Shown here: positions 8,230 to 17,712 of the stretch, in pieces
How the letters are laid out: the number at the start of each line of letters is the position of its first letter
Numbering within the stretch: the first letter of the stretch is position 1
Assembly: GCA_021768185.1 (NCBI GenBank)
Contig: JAETNP010000001.1
Coordinates: 1 to 64,000, forward strand
Direction of reading: 5' to 3'
Length of the DNA: 64,000 bases
Source of the DNA: Oscillospiraceae bacterium
GTDB lineage: Bacteria > Bacillota > Clostridia > Oscillospirales > Oscillospiraceae
Made by a program: the position numbers and the translations under genes
Notes under the pieces: generated by a model
The model's database searches: none
Told to the model about the DNA's origin: nothing
What the model saw: only the letters and a program-made list of their open reading frames with translations

Positions 8230-8325
8230 TTCTTTTTCTCGAGAGAAAAAGAATCAAAAAGAGCTTTAAGTTCGAGACTACAACTGTTGCTACTCCTAAA
8301 TTTCCACCCGGTAACGGAAGAAAGG
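8227..8325 (+). repeat. Hairpin-headed intergenic repeat B, copy 1
   Basis: A perfect 13 bp stem (GATTCTTTTTCTC / GAGAAAAAGAATC) is followed by a conserved tail AAAAAGAGCTTTAAGTTCGA and CACCCGGTAACG. A second copy lies at 48598-48695. The base of the stem changes in both arms between copies. Confidence 0.7.
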
Positions 8326-8356
8326 AGCTCATTGAAGATCCGTACTTTAAACAGCG

Positions 8357-8399
8357 CCCGGCCCCGGAGGCTTTTGTCTCCGGGGCCGGGATTTTATTT
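8357..8399 (+). terminator. Intrinsic terminator downstream of the Lar-like gene
   Basis: A GC-rich 13 bp stem (CCCGGCCCCGGAG / CTCCGGGGCCGGG, 8357-8390) is followed by ATTTTATTT. It also separates this transcript from the convergent addA gene. Confidence 0.75.
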
Positions 8400-8401
8400 G
8401 C

Positions 8402-11400
8402 TTACACCTCCACCGTCTGCCCGGTGCGGAAGAAATAGAGCACCCGCCGCCTCACCGGCAGCTCCAGGATCTTTTCCAGGGCGGCGCTGTAGGCCTCCAG
8501 CTGGGGGCGGTAGTGGGCGGCCTTCTCCGAAACGGTGTCCTCTGTGACGTAGTCGGTCTTGAAGTCCACCACGGTAACGGCCCCGTCCTTCACGGCGTAC
8601 AGGTCCACCACGCCCTGGAGCAGCACCTCCTCCCCCTCGCTCAGCTCCGGGAAGTAGCTCTCTCCCGGCATCAGCAGCCCGAAGCGGAATTCCCGCTCCA
8701 CCCGGTCCGCCCCCCGCAGCTCTTCCGCCAGCGGGGAGGCCAGGAACCGCCGGACCGCCTCCTGGTCCACGGCGTCCGCCTGCTCCCGGGTCAGAAACCG
8801 CCGTGAGGCCAGGTCCTCCACCACCGCTGCAACGTCTGCGTCCGCCGCCAGGGGCAGGTACTGCATCACCAGATGGGTGGCGGTGCCCCGCTCTGCGCCG
8901 GTGAGGGGTCGCTGTCCCGAGAGGAACCGGGGCGCGGAAAACTCCCGGCGGACATAGGGCTGAATGGTCTCCTGGACGATCTCCCGGTCCTTCTCCCGGC
9001 CCTTGAGCTGGGTGGCGGTGAGCTTGGTGGGGGTGGTACAGGCGGCGAGGTGGGGATAGACAAAGTCCAGAGCTTCCCGGTCCACTGGCAGCGCCGGGGC
9101 GCTGGGAACGGCCTCCGCCCCGCCCTCCGCTGCCGGCGGACGGCTCCCGGCGGACGCATCCGCATGGAGGAACACCTGCCAGGGGGCGTCCTCCGTGAGG
9201 GAAAAGTCCCCCGCCCCCTGTCCGGCCAGGTCCCGCAGAGGCGCGGCCTCCCACCGCCGCAGCAGGGGCAGCAGGATCCACTCCGCCATAGACCGGGCCC
9301 CGTCCACGGTCTCCGGAGGCACCGGCAGCGCTGACAGGGCCCCCAGCTCCTTCATCCGCCGCCCGGCGGCGGGCATGGAGGCGGTGAGGATCAGCTTCTC
9401 CTTGGCCCGGGTCATGCCCACGTACAGCACCCGCATCTCCTCGGACCTGGATTCCCGGCTCACAAGGCCGGACACCGCCTCCCGGGCGATGGTGGGATAG
9501 CGGATATGCCGGTCCAGGTCGATGTACAGCGGCCCCAGGCCCAGGCGGGGATGGACCAGCACCGGGGTCTGGAGGTCCGCCCGGTTGAACCGCTTCCCCA
9601 GGTCCGTCAGGAGGACGATGGGGAACTCCAGGCCCTTGGACTTGTGGATGCTCATGATCTGCACCCCGCCGGAGGGCGCGCCGGAGGCGGTGACGGGCTG
9701 CTCCCCGCTCTCCAGCAGGCGGCGCAGATGGGAGACAAAGGCGAACAGGCCCTTGTACCCCGCGCTCTCGAAGCTCCTGGCGTGCTCGTACAGGGCAATC
9801 AGATTCTCCCGCCGCCCCTCGCCGCCGGACATGGCCCCGAACACGCCCAGGACGTTCCACTGGTTGTAGATCCGCCAGATAAGACGGTGGACGCTCATGT
9901 CCCGGGCCAGGCTCCGCAGGTCCGCCAGCCGGGTGAGGAACGCCTGGCAGTCCTCCTCTTCGGAGGCAGCCAGGGCCTCATAAAAGTCTCCCTCCGGGTG
10001 ATTCCCCCGGATCATGGCCAGCCGGTCCGGGGAGAAGCCCGCCAGAGGCGAGCGCAGCACGGCGATGAGGGGCACGTCCTGCCGGGGATTGTCCAGGATC
10101 TCCAGCAGGGAGCACATCACCGCCACCTCCATGGCGGAGAAGAAGTCCTCGTCCTCCTGGGTGGCGCAGGGGATGCCCCGCTCCGTCAGGGCACGGGTAT
10201 AGTGGCGCAGCCGGGGCCCCGGGGAGCGCATGAGGATCACGATGTCCTCCGGCCGGCAGGGGCGCAGCGCCCCGGTGTCCCCGTCCGTCACCGGGAAGCC
10301 CTCCGCCAGCAGGGACGCGATCCGGTCCGCCGCCATCCGGGCCTCCAGCAGAGCGCCGGGGACTTTCTCCGCCTCCCCGTCGTCCTGGGGGGGCAGGAGC
10401 AGGTGGAACTCCGTCTGACAGTCCTCCCGGGGCGGCAGGTAGGCCGCGCCGAAGTACAGCCGCTCCGCCTCGCCATAGTCCACCTCTCCCATCTCCCGGC
10501 TCATGAGGTTGGAGAAGACGAAGTTGGACGCGTCCAGCACCTCTTTCCGGGAGCGGAAGTTCTGGCTGAGAAGAATCCGCCGGGGTTCCCCCTCCGCCGC
10601 CTGCGCGGCGTCCGGGTACAGGCGGTACTGCTCCAGGAAAATGGTCGGGTCCGCCAGCCGGAAGCGGTAGATGGACTGCTTCACATCGCCTACGGTAAAG
10701 AGGTTCCGGCCTCCGCGGGCAAGCGCGTCAAAGATGCAGTTCTGCACCTGGTTGGTGTCCTGGTACTCGTCCACCATCACCTCCCGGTAACGCTCCGACA
10801 TCACCGCCGCCAGGGGTGTGGGACGGCCGTCCTCCCCCAGCAGCAGGCGCACGGCATAGTGCTCCTGGTCGGAGAAGTCCGTCACATTCCGCCGCAGCTT
10901 CTCCTGCTGATAGGCATCGGAGAAATCCATGCACAGCGTCAGCAGCGCCTCCATGGCCGGCGCGGAGCGGCGCAGGTCCTCCCCCGCCTCCGCGCCTGAT
11001 GTCTCCAGAATGGCGCAGAAAGCCGCCGCGTCCTTCTTACAGCGGTTCCAAAGGGTCTGCATCTTCTCCTTCAGCGCCGGGTCCTCGCATTTCCGCGCCG
11101 GCGAGAGCCGGGGGAACTCCGGCAGACGCCCCGCAGCCCCGTCCCAGCCTGCCTCCGCCGCCTCCGCCAGGGCTTCCAGCTGGATGGACACATTGGCGAA
11201 ACCGGGGCCGTAGGCCTTCTCCAGAGCGCCGTCGGAACGCATCTCCTCCCCCGCCCGGGCGAGGAGGTCCGCCCAGTGGCGGGCCTTCCGGGCCAGACGG
11301 ACCAACAGGGCCCGGCCAAACTCCGTCTCGCCGCCGTCCTCCGGCAGGGAGGCCCAGCTCCGCCGCTGCTCCTCCAGCCAGCGGTCGGGGTAGGCGTGGC

Positions 11401-11965
11401 TCTGGACCTTCCGGTGCAGCTCCAGCACCAGATCCTCCAGCCCCCGGTCGTCCCGTCCGAAGCCGAAGCAGTCCGCCAGCTGGACCTGCCCCGGGGTCAT
11501 ATCCGTGTAGAATGCCTCCAGCACCCGGGGCAGGACCCGCTGCCGCAGCAGCTCCGCCTCCCCCTCGTCCAGCACCCGGAAGTCCGCCGTCAGGCCCCCC
11601 TGCTCCCCCAGGTCCAGCAGATGGACGTTCTCCCGCAGCAGGGCGGTGCAGAAGGAGTCGATGGTCTTGATGTCCGCCTGGTACACCAGCAGCAGCTGCC
11701 GCTGGAGGTGGCGGTCCCCGGGGTCGTCCGCCATGCGGCGGCCCAGCTCCTGGGCGATGCGCTCCCGCAGCTCGGCGGCGGCGGCCCGGGTGTAGGTGAT
11801 GATGAGGAAATCGTCCAGGTCCGCCCGCTCCTCCCCCAGCACCCGGCGAAACAGCCGCTCCACCAGCACCCGGGTCTTGCCGCTGCCCGCGGCGGCGGAG
11901 ACCAGCACCCGTCCGCCCCGGTCCTCTACCACCGCCCGCTGGCTCTCTGTCAGTTGGATGCCCAC
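8402..11965 (-). CDS. ATP-dependent helicase/nuclease subunit AddA
   Basis: A 1187-residue UvrD-like helicase fused to a C-terminal RecB-type nuclease, the catalytic half of the AddAB (RecBCD-equivalent) double-strand-break resection enzyme. Walker A is AAAGSGKT (24-31), followed by ITYTRAAAAELRERI. Helicase motifs VDEYQDTN and LSQNFRSRKEV and the late motif VLYVGMTRAKEKL are intact. The nuclease motif GVVDLYAV...VVDFKTD lies about 50-70 residues from the end. Length is normal for the family. It overlaps the 3' end of addB by 16 bp on the same strand. Confidence 0.96.
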   Translation of the reverse strand: MGIQLTESQRAVVEDRGGRVLVSAAAGSGKTRVLVERLFRRVLGEERADLDDFLIITYTRAAAAELRERIAQELGRRMADDPGDRHLQRQLLLVYQADIKTIDSFCTALLRENVHLLDLGEQGGLTADFRVLDEGEAELLRQRVLPRVLEAFYTDMTPGQVQLADCFGFGRDDRGLEDLVLELHRKVQSHAYPDRWLEEQRRSWASLPEDGGETEFGRALLVRLARKARHWADLLARAGEEMRSDGALEKAYGPGFANVSIQLEALAEAAEAGWDGAAGRLPEFPRLSPARKCEDPALKEKMQTLWNRCKKDAAAFCAILETSGAEAGEDLRRSAPAMEALLTLCMDFSDAYQQEKLRRNVTDFSDQEHYAVRLLLGEDGRPTPLAAVMSERYREVMVDEYQDTNQVQNCIFDALARGGRNLFTVGDVKQSIYRFRLADPTIFLEQYRLYPDAAQAAEGEPRRILLSQNFRSRKEVLDASNFVFSNLMSREMGEVDYGEAERLYFGAAYLPPREDCQTEFHLLLPPQDDGEAEKVPGALLEARMAADRIASLLAEGFPVTDGDTGALRPCRPEDIVILMRSPGPRLRHYTRALTERGIPCATQEDEDFFSAMEVAVMCSLLEILDNPRQDVPLIAVLRSPLAGFSPDRLAMIRGNHPEGDFYEALAASEEEDCQAFLTRLADLRSLARDMSVHRLIWRIYNQWNVLGVFGAMSGGEGRRENLIALYEHARSFESAGYKGLFAFVSHLRRLLESGEQPVTASGAPSGGVQIMSIHKSKGLEFPIVLLTDLGKRFNRADLQTPVLVHPRLGLGPLYIDLDRHIRYPTIAREAVSGLVSRESRSEEMRVLYVGMTRAKEKLILTASMPAAGRRMKELGALSALPVPPETVDGARSMAEWILLPLLRRWEAAPLRDLAGQGAGDFSLTEDAPWQVFLHADASAGSRPPAAEGGAEAVPSAPALPVDREALDFVYPHLAACTTPTKLTATQLKGREKDREIVQETIQPYVRREFSAPRFLSGQRPLTGAERGTATHLVMQYLPLAADADVAAVVEDLASRRFLTREQADAVDQEAVRRFLASPLAEELRGADRVEREFRFGLLMPGESYFPELSEGEEVLLQGVVDLYAVKDGAVTVVDFKTDYVTEDTVSEKAAHYRPQLEAYSAALEKILELPVRRRVLYFFRTGQTVEV

Positions 11966-14900
11966 GGCGTTCCCTCCCCTCCGATGAGCATGTCGATCTT
12001 GCCCCAGAACTCCTCCGGCTTCACCGGGCGCAGGGGCTTGCGCCGGTCGCCGCCCTCCCCGTCGGTGAAGTGGCAGGCGGAGGCAAATTCACAGTAGGTA
12101 CACGCGTTGTCGCTCTCGCTGACGTAGCAGGGGTCGGCGTCGATCACGCCGCCGCGGAGTTCCCCGGCGATGGTCTCCAGCATCCCGTTCACCAGCTTCC
12201 CCAGCTTCCCCAGCTCCTCGGCGGTAGCCAGTCCCCCCGTGATCCCGCCGCCCCGGCCCAGGGCCAGGGGGAGAAACCGGGGCTCCTCCAGCGCGCCGTG
12301 CTCCATGGCCCGCAGCACCTCCGGCTGGCTGAGCACCAAGCCGCTGCGGCGCAGCTCCTTATCCAGTGCGGAGCGGAGGGATTCCGCCGCCACGGAGCGG
12401 GGCTTGCTGACCAGCACGTCCCGGGCGGGCAGGTACAGCACCCCCGCCGGGACGATCTCCCGTCCGAACACCGCCCGGCCCTCCCGCTCCAGGGCAAAGA
12501 GGTAAATAAGCATTTGCAGGTTCAGTCCGTGGCAGACGTCGCTGAGATCGAAAGCCTTTTTCCCGGACTTGTAGTCCACCACCCGCAGGTACAGCTTCCC
12601 GTCCGACAGCCAGCCGTCCACACGGTCCACACGGCCCGATACGGTGAGGGACGCGTCCCCGCTGTGGATGGTAATGGCGGGCATGGCCTCCCCCTCCCCG
12701 AAGCCCAGCTCAAAGGCCATGGGCACGAAGTCGGAGTGGGCCAGCTCGTCGGCTACGTTGTCCACGATAGTCCCCACCGTCTTGCGCAGGCGGCGGAAAA
12801 GGTATTTGAAGCGCTCGTCCCGCTTGTCGAACTCCGGCAGGACCTCCGCCATGTACTGGTCCACCGCCGCCCCGGTCAGCCGGTCAAGCTCCCCAGGCTC
12901 CAGCCTGGCGAAGCCGCCCCGGTCCATGGCCCGGCGGGTCACCCGCTCCAGAACAAAGTGCAGGAAGGAGCCCACCTGGGAGGCGTCGAAGCCTGCCGGG
13001 GTCCGCTCCTTTGCCCGCAGGCCGTACTCCATGAAGTAGGCGAAGTGGCAGGAACTGATCTTATCCAGACGGCTGGCGGACATGCGGCAGCTGGACCCGT
13101 AGAGAGCGTCAACCGCATCGGTCGAGAGCCGCCCCCGGGTCATTCCGGCGGCCCGCTCCATGGCGGCCAGGGGCTCCCGGTACCGCCCGTCTCCGGCAAA
13201 GTAGTCCCACAGGGCTCCGCCCCGCTCGCCCCCCGCCAGCTCCAGGGCGGGCAGGGGCGCGGTGAGGCGGCAGTCTTTGGGCTGGAACCCGACGGTCTCC
13301 TTCACCCCGGGCAGCAGCGCCCGGGTCCGCCCCACCACGAAGGAGGGCCGCAGGGGCGTGCCGGAGAGCTCCGCCGCGGGCCAGCTGATACACAGCCCCT
13401 CCTTGGGCTGAGCCAGGGCGGCGTAGAGGTTCTGCAGCTCGATATGGAAGACCTCCATACCGCTGGGGGCCAGCTCGATGCCCATTTCCAGCAGCCGTTC
13501 CCGGTCCTCCCGGGTGAAGAGGCCCGTCCCCGCCTGGACGGCGGGCAGCACGTGGTCGTTGGCCCCCATGAGAAACATGAATTTGATCCTGTGCCGGTCA
13601 TTGCGGGTGATCTGGCTGGCCTGGACCTGGTCCAGAGACACCGGAATGGTGCCCACGTCATACTGGGTCAGCACCAGCTTCAGGAGATGGGCGAACTCCT
13701 CCCCGTCCAGGGGCATATCCTCCAAAGTATCCGCGAACTGGTCCATCACGCCGCACAGCAGCTCCCACAGCTGGCCGTACTCCCTGGCCCGCTGGAGCTC
13801 TCCCAGCGCCTCCAGGGCGGCGGTGCGCTCCTCCAGCTGCCGGGCCAGCCCCAGCTCCTCCAGAAAGTCCCACAGCACCCGCAGCTTCTCCGATGCCCCC
13901 TCGCGCTCCCGCAGGCCCTTCGCCAGACGGCCCAGAGGGCCGCTCACCCGGCGGCGGATGGCGTTGATCTCCGCCAGCGCCGCCTCCTGGGCGGGGGTGA
14001 AGGTCTCCCGCCAGCCGTCCGGGTTGGCGGTCCAGTCCTCCTCCCGGACCCACATGGAGCCGTGGATATCCCAGGCGATGACATAGTTCTCCAGCTTGTC
14101 GCACTCCTCGTCCGTGAGGCCCGAGAGGCCGGTTTTCAGCCAGCGGAACATATCCTCATACTCATATCCCCCTGTCACCGCGTCCAGCGCGCCGGCCAGG
14201 AGGCTCAGCACCGGCTTCTCCAGCACGTCGCTGCGGCGGCTCAGGTAGACGGGCACGCCGTAGCGCTCAAAGACGTTCTCAATGGTGGCGGCGTACTCGT
14301 CCAGGTTCCGGGCCGCCACGGCGATATCCCGGAAGCGGTACCCCCTGTTCCGCACCAGCTCCAAAATCTTCGCCGCCACATACTCCGTCTCGGCAAACAT
14401 GCTCTCCGCCTTCACCAGTTCCACGCCGGAGCAGTCCCCCCGCCAGGGCTCGATGGGGCCGAAGAACCGCTCCGCCAGATGCTCCAGGGCGGTCTCCGGC
14501 TCCCCCACGGGCAGAATCTCCGCCGCGCAGGGCGCGCCGCAGTCCGCCGCAAGGCGCTCCAGGCGCTCCCGGGCCCGGAGGCCCTGCTGGAAGATCTCCC
14601 ACTGGCCGTCGTCCCCCAGCAGCGTCACCGTCACCGACCGGGCGGTGCGCAGTAAAATTTCGATCAGCTTCAGCTCCTGGGCGGTAAAGTAGGTGAAGCC
14701 GTCCAGATACACGTCCTTCCCCGCGGCGTAGCCGGATTCCTCCAGGTGCTCCAGAAGCAGCTCTATCCGCTCACGGCGGTCCTCCCCGTTCCGGTGGAGC
14801 CGGGAGAGGTAGGCGGCGTAAATGAGGGCGATATCCCTGGCCTTTTCCCCGCTCATCCCCTCCAGCAATGGCGCGGCCTCCCCCAGGTCCTCCGGGCGCA

Positions 14901-15282
14901 CCCGGCAGGCGGTGAGCTCGTCGCACAGCGCCACCAGCTCCTGGAGGAAGGGGGCCCGCCGGGAGGGCCGGGCGTATACCGTCAGCTGGGACGACGCCTC
15001 CCGCAGGGCCAGCTGCATGAGCAGCAGCTTTCCCCCCGCGTCCAGGGCTCCGTCCGCCAGATGGCCGGTGCGCTCCAGCACCCGGCTGGCCAGCTGCCGC
15101 AGGCTCAGCACCTCCGCGTACCGGGAGGCGGCGGGGCCGCACACCCGGCACAGGTCCAGCTCCGAACCGTGGGAGGCGTGCTCCGGCACCAGCAGCATGG
15201 CCTCCCGTTTGTTGTCCCTGATCTCCTCCAGCACCCGGCGGGATTTCCCGGTGTTGGCCCGTCCCATCCAGATTCGCAGCAT
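11950..15282 (-). CDS. ATP-dependent helicase/deoxyribonuclease subunit AddB
   Basis: A 1110-residue partner of AddA. The N-terminal P-loop is GRANTGKS (7-14). The central region resembles a degenerate UvrD helicase. The C-terminal nuclease has VVDYKSGKKAFDL, and the 4Fe-4S cluster cysteines show in CTYCEFASAC close to the C-terminus. AddB holds the second nuclease site and takes part in Chi recognition. It is the first gene of the addBA operon, with a clear promoter 30 bp upstream. Confidence 0.95.
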   Translation of the reverse strand: MLRIWMGRANTGKSRRVLEEIRDNKREAMLLVPEHASHGSELDLCRVCGPAASRYAEVLSLRQLASRVLERTGHLADGALDAGGKLLLMQLALREASSQLTVYARPSRRAPFLQELVALCDELTACRVRPEDLGEAAPLLEGMSGEKARDIALIYAAYLSRLHRNGEDRRERIELLLEHLEESGYAAGKDVYLDGFTYFTAQELKLIEILLRTARSVTVTLLGDDGQWEIFQQGLRARERLERLAADCGAPCAAEILPVGEPETALEHLAERFFGPIEPWRGDCSGVELVKAESMFAETEYVAAKILELVRNRGYRFRDIAVAARNLDEYAATIENVFERYGVPVYLSRRSDVLEKPVLSLLAGALDAVTGGYEYEDMFRWLKTGLSGLTDEECDKLENYVIAWDIHGSMWVREEDWTANPDGWRETFTPAQEAALAEINAIRRRVSGPLGRLAKGLREREGASEKLRVLWDFLEELGLARQLEERTAALEALGELQRAREYGQLWELLCGVMDQFADTLEDMPLDGEEFAHLLKLVLTQYDVGTIPVSLDQVQASQITRNDRHRIKFMFLMGANDHVLPAVQAGTGLFTREDRERLLEMGIELAPSGMEVFHIELQNLYAALAQPKEGLCISWPAAELSGTPLRPSFVVGRTRALLPGVKETVGFQPKDCRLTAPLPALELAGGERGGALWDYFAGDGRYREPLAAMERAAGMTRGRLSTDAVDALYGSSCRMSASRLDKISSCHFAYFMEYGLRAKERTPAGFDASQVGSFLHFVLERVTRRAMDRGGFARLEPGELDRLTGAAVDQYMAEVLPEFDKRDERFKYLFRRLRKTVGTIVDNVADELAHSDFVPMAFELGFGEGEAMPAITIHSGDASLTVSGRVDRVDGWLSDGKLYLRVVDYKSGKKAFDLSDVCHGLNLQMLIYLFALEREGRAVFGREIVPAGVLYLPARDVLVSKPRSVAAESLRSALDKELRRSGLVLSQPEVLRAMEHGALEEPRFLPLALGRGGGITGGLATAEELGKLGKLVNGMLETIAGELRGGVIDADPCYVSESDNACTYCEFASACHFTDGEGGDRRKPLRPVKPEEFWGKIDMLIGGEGTPWASN

Positions 15283-15312
15283 GGCGGTTCCTCCCTAGCG
15301 GTCATTTTTTCC

Positions 15313-15342
15313 AGTATAGCAGATATTGGGGGCAGATTTCAA
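15313..15342 (-). promoter_or_regulatory. addB promoter
   Basis: On the minus strand TTGAAA (15342-15337), an 18 bp spacer, then TATACT (15318-15313). Confidence 0.65.
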
Positions 15343-15372
15343 CGGATTCTCAAAAAAGAAGGGCCGCCCCTC

Positions 15373-15402
15373 TTGCGAAGCTGCTGCCCTTCATTGTATA
15401 AT
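15373..15402 (+). promoter_or_regulatory. Promoter of the M3 peptidase gene
   Basis: TTGCGA (15373-15378), an 18 bp spacer, then TATAAT (15397-15402). The short inverted repeat GAAGGGC/GCCCTTC (about 15359-15392) overlaps its upstream half. Confidence 0.6.
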
Positions 15403-15453
15403 TAGACGATATTTCCCTAAAATAGGACCACATGTCCAAGAAAGGAAGACCCC

Positions 15454-17658
15454 ATGATGAAAAAAAGGCTCATATCCCTGCTGCTGGCGGCACTTCTGGC
15501 GCTGTCCATGGTTCCGGCGGCCCTGGCGGCGGACAGCGACGTCCGGGAAACGGACTTTTTCACCGCACAGCCCCACAGCATCCTCCGGTTTGAGGAGATG
15601 ACCTACGAGCACATGGAGCTGGAGCCGTTCCTGGAGGAAGCGGAGGCCATTCGCGCCCTGCTGGAAAGTTCTTCCAACGTGGGGACCGTCCGGCAGCGGT
15701 ACGACGCCCTGGCGGACCGGCTGGACTTGGCCGTCACCATGCTGACCCTGGCCATGATCCGCAGCTACCAGGACACCGGCGACCAGGAGATGGCGGATGA
15801 GGTGACCTATGCCACGCTGCTGTGTACGGACATGCAGGATGCGTATATCCTTCTTGGCCGGGACGTGCTGTCCTCTCCCTGCGGCGAGTTTCTCAAAGAG
15901 CGGCTCAGCGCGGAGGAGATCGCCGCCTACCTGTCCTACGCCTCCCTGAACGACGAGGATCGGGAACGGATCAGCCGGGAGACGGAGCTGATCAATGAAT
16001 ATATGAGCGCCTACCCCCAGATCTCCGTGGAATATCAGGGCCAAACGTGGCGTCAGGAGGATGCCGACGCCGCTCTGCTCTCCGGCACGCTGTCCATGGA
16101 GGCCTACGACGAGGTGAGCACCGCCCTGGCGCAGGCCAGAAACGCGGCCCTGGGAGAGATCTACCTGGAGCTGGCGGAGCTGCGCCGGGAGCTGGCGCAG
16201 GAATCCGGGTATGACGGCTACGCCGCCTACTGCTACGAGGCCGTCCACTGGCGGGACTACGCCCCGGAGGACCTCCAGGATTTCTATGAGGCGGTCAAGT
16301 CGTACATCGTCCCCCTGTACGAGGACCTGTATACGCTGTATCTCAGCGAGGCCGCCCACGGTACCGCCTACACAGACTACAGCGGCGACGCCGCCCTGGA
16401 TATCATCGAGCCCTATATGGGCCGGCTCTCCAGCGAGATGGACGAGGCGTTCACCTATATGCGGGAACACGGGCTCTACGATACGGCGCTCAGCAGGACC
16501 AAGGGCAATATGACCTTTACCACGATCCTTTTCTCCTACGGCGCGCCCTTCTACTTCGGCAACCCGGGCAGCACCCCCGGCAGCGGGATCTATGATTTCT
16601 GCGCCACGGTCCACGAGTTCGGGCACTACAACCACTTCTACTGGCACCCCTACGACTGGCTCACGTCCGACGGCCCCGATACCAGCGAGGTCCACTCCCA
16701 GGGGCTGGAGCTGCTGTTCTCCCATTTCTACCCTGAAATTTTTGAGACGGGCAGCGACGAGGTGACCCTGTATCAGCTGGTGTTCCTGCTGTCCAACATC
16801 TCAGACGGCTGCCTCCATGACGAACTGGAGCAGTACGTCTACGAGACCGAGGATGTAACGCTGGAGCAGATCAACCGGAAGTACCGCCAGCTCTGCGGCG
16901 AGTACGGCATGGTGGACCCGGAGGACCCCCGGGAACAGCTCTACAGCTGGGTGGACGTCAACCACCTTTTCACCCAGCCCTTCTATTATATCAGCTACGC
17001 GGTCTCCGCCGCCGGGGCCTTCTCCTTCTGGCTGGACGCCCAGGAGGACTATTTCGCCGCGGTGGACGAATACCTGACCTTTACCGCCCTGGATACAGAT
17101 GAAGGGTTCCAGGCCAGCTTTGAAAAGCTGGGCATGGACAATCCCCTCTCGCCGGCATATCTGGAGCACCTGGCCGGGACCATGCGGGACGTGCTGGAGG
17201 TGGATGCCCGTCTGGAGGCCATACCGCCTGCGGACATCATGGGGATCGAGTGGTTCGCCGACGCGGTCTTCGAGCTGTATGCCGCCGGAATTCTGGAGAA
17301 GGACGGGGACGGCTGCCTCCGGCCCTTTGACAGCGCCACCTGGGACGACGCCGCCAGCCTGCTGGAGGGGCTGAACCGGACGGCGCCCGCCGCGGAAGAT
17401 GGCGGAGCGGCCATCACCCGGCTGGAGCTGGTCCGACTGCTGGCGGAGGCCTTCGGGGTGGAGGAAGCTGACGGTACGCCCTTCCCGGACACCGACGACG
17501 GTCTGGCGGCGGCTCTGGCGGAGCTGGATGTGATCAGCGGCTACGCCGACGGGACCTTCCGCCCCCAGCAGCCCGTCACACGTTGCGAGATGTGGGCCAT
17601 GGCCTACCGCCTGCTGCTGGCCGTTGCGGACCCGCTGGCGGAGGATCTGGCGGCATAA
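15454..17658 (+). CDS. Secreted M3 family (oligoendopeptidase-like) metallopeptidase with SLH domains
   Basis: A 734-residue protein with a Sec signal peptide ending near AALA-AD (26-27). The catalytic zinc motif is H387-E-F-G-H391, and the third ligand is likely the Glu of EVHSQGLEL, as in M3 oligoendopeptidases. After about residue 590 the sequence changes to S-layer homology type repeats (IEWFADAVFELYAAGIL; FPDTDDGL; LDVISGYADGTFRP). The enzyme is therefore probably exported and bound to cell-wall polymer through SLH modules. M3 oligopeptidases are usually cytoplasmic, so this form is likely for peptide scavenging or surface processing. It is a single-gene unit with its own promoter and a downstream bidirectional terminator. 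Confidence 0.85.
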   Translation: MMKKRLISLLLAALLALSMVPAALAADSDVRETDFFTAQPHSILRFEEMTYEHMELEPFLEEAEAIRALLESSSNVGTVRQRYDALADRLDLAVTMLTLAMIRSYQDTGDQEMADEVTYATLLCTDMQDAYILLGRDVLSSPCGEFLKERLSAEEIAAYLSYASLNDEDRERISRETELINEYMSAYPQISVEYQGQTWRQEDADAALLSGTLSMEAYDEVSTALAQARNAALGEIYLELAELRRELAQESGYDGYAAYCYEAVHWRDYAPEDLQDFYEAVKSYIVPLYEDLYTLYLSEAAHGTAYTDYSGDAALDIIEPYMGRLSSEMDEAFTYMREHGLYDTALSRTKGNMTFTTILFSYGAPFYFGNPGSTPGSGIYDFCATVHEFGHYNHFYWHPYDWLTSDGPDTSEVHSQGLELLFSHFYPEIFETGSDEVTLYQLVFLLSNISDGCLHDELEQYVYETEDVTLEQINRKYRQLCGEYGMVDPEDPREQLYSWVDVNHLFTQPFYYISYAVSAAGAFSFWLDAQEDYFAAVDEYLTFTALDTDEGFQASFEKLGMDNPLSPAYLEHLAGTMRDVLEVDARLEAIPPADIMGIEWFADAVFELYAAGILEKDGDGCLRPFDSATWDDAASLLEGLNRTAPAAEDGGAAITRLELVRLLAEAFGVEEADGTPFPDTDDGLAAALAELDVISGYADGTFRPQQPVTRCEMWAMAYRLLLAVADPLAEDLAA

Positions 17659-17662
17659 AACG

Positions 17663-17712
17663 GCAGCGGGTCCCGGACAGGAATTGCCCGGGACCCGCTG
17701 CTGCTGCTTTAT
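17663..17712. terminator. Bidirectional terminator between the M3 peptidase and permease genes
   Basis: A 14 bp stem (GCAGCGGGTCCCGG / CCGGGACCCGCTGC, 17663-17701) has T-rich tracts on both sides (GCTTTATTTT on plus, CCGTTTTAT on minus). Confidence 0.8.

Noticed and set aside
15357..15393. Terminator upstream of the M3 peptidase gene
   Set aside because: The GAAGGGC/GCCCTTC stem is short with a 20-base loop, and no minus-strand gene would use it; it overlaps the promoter instead.
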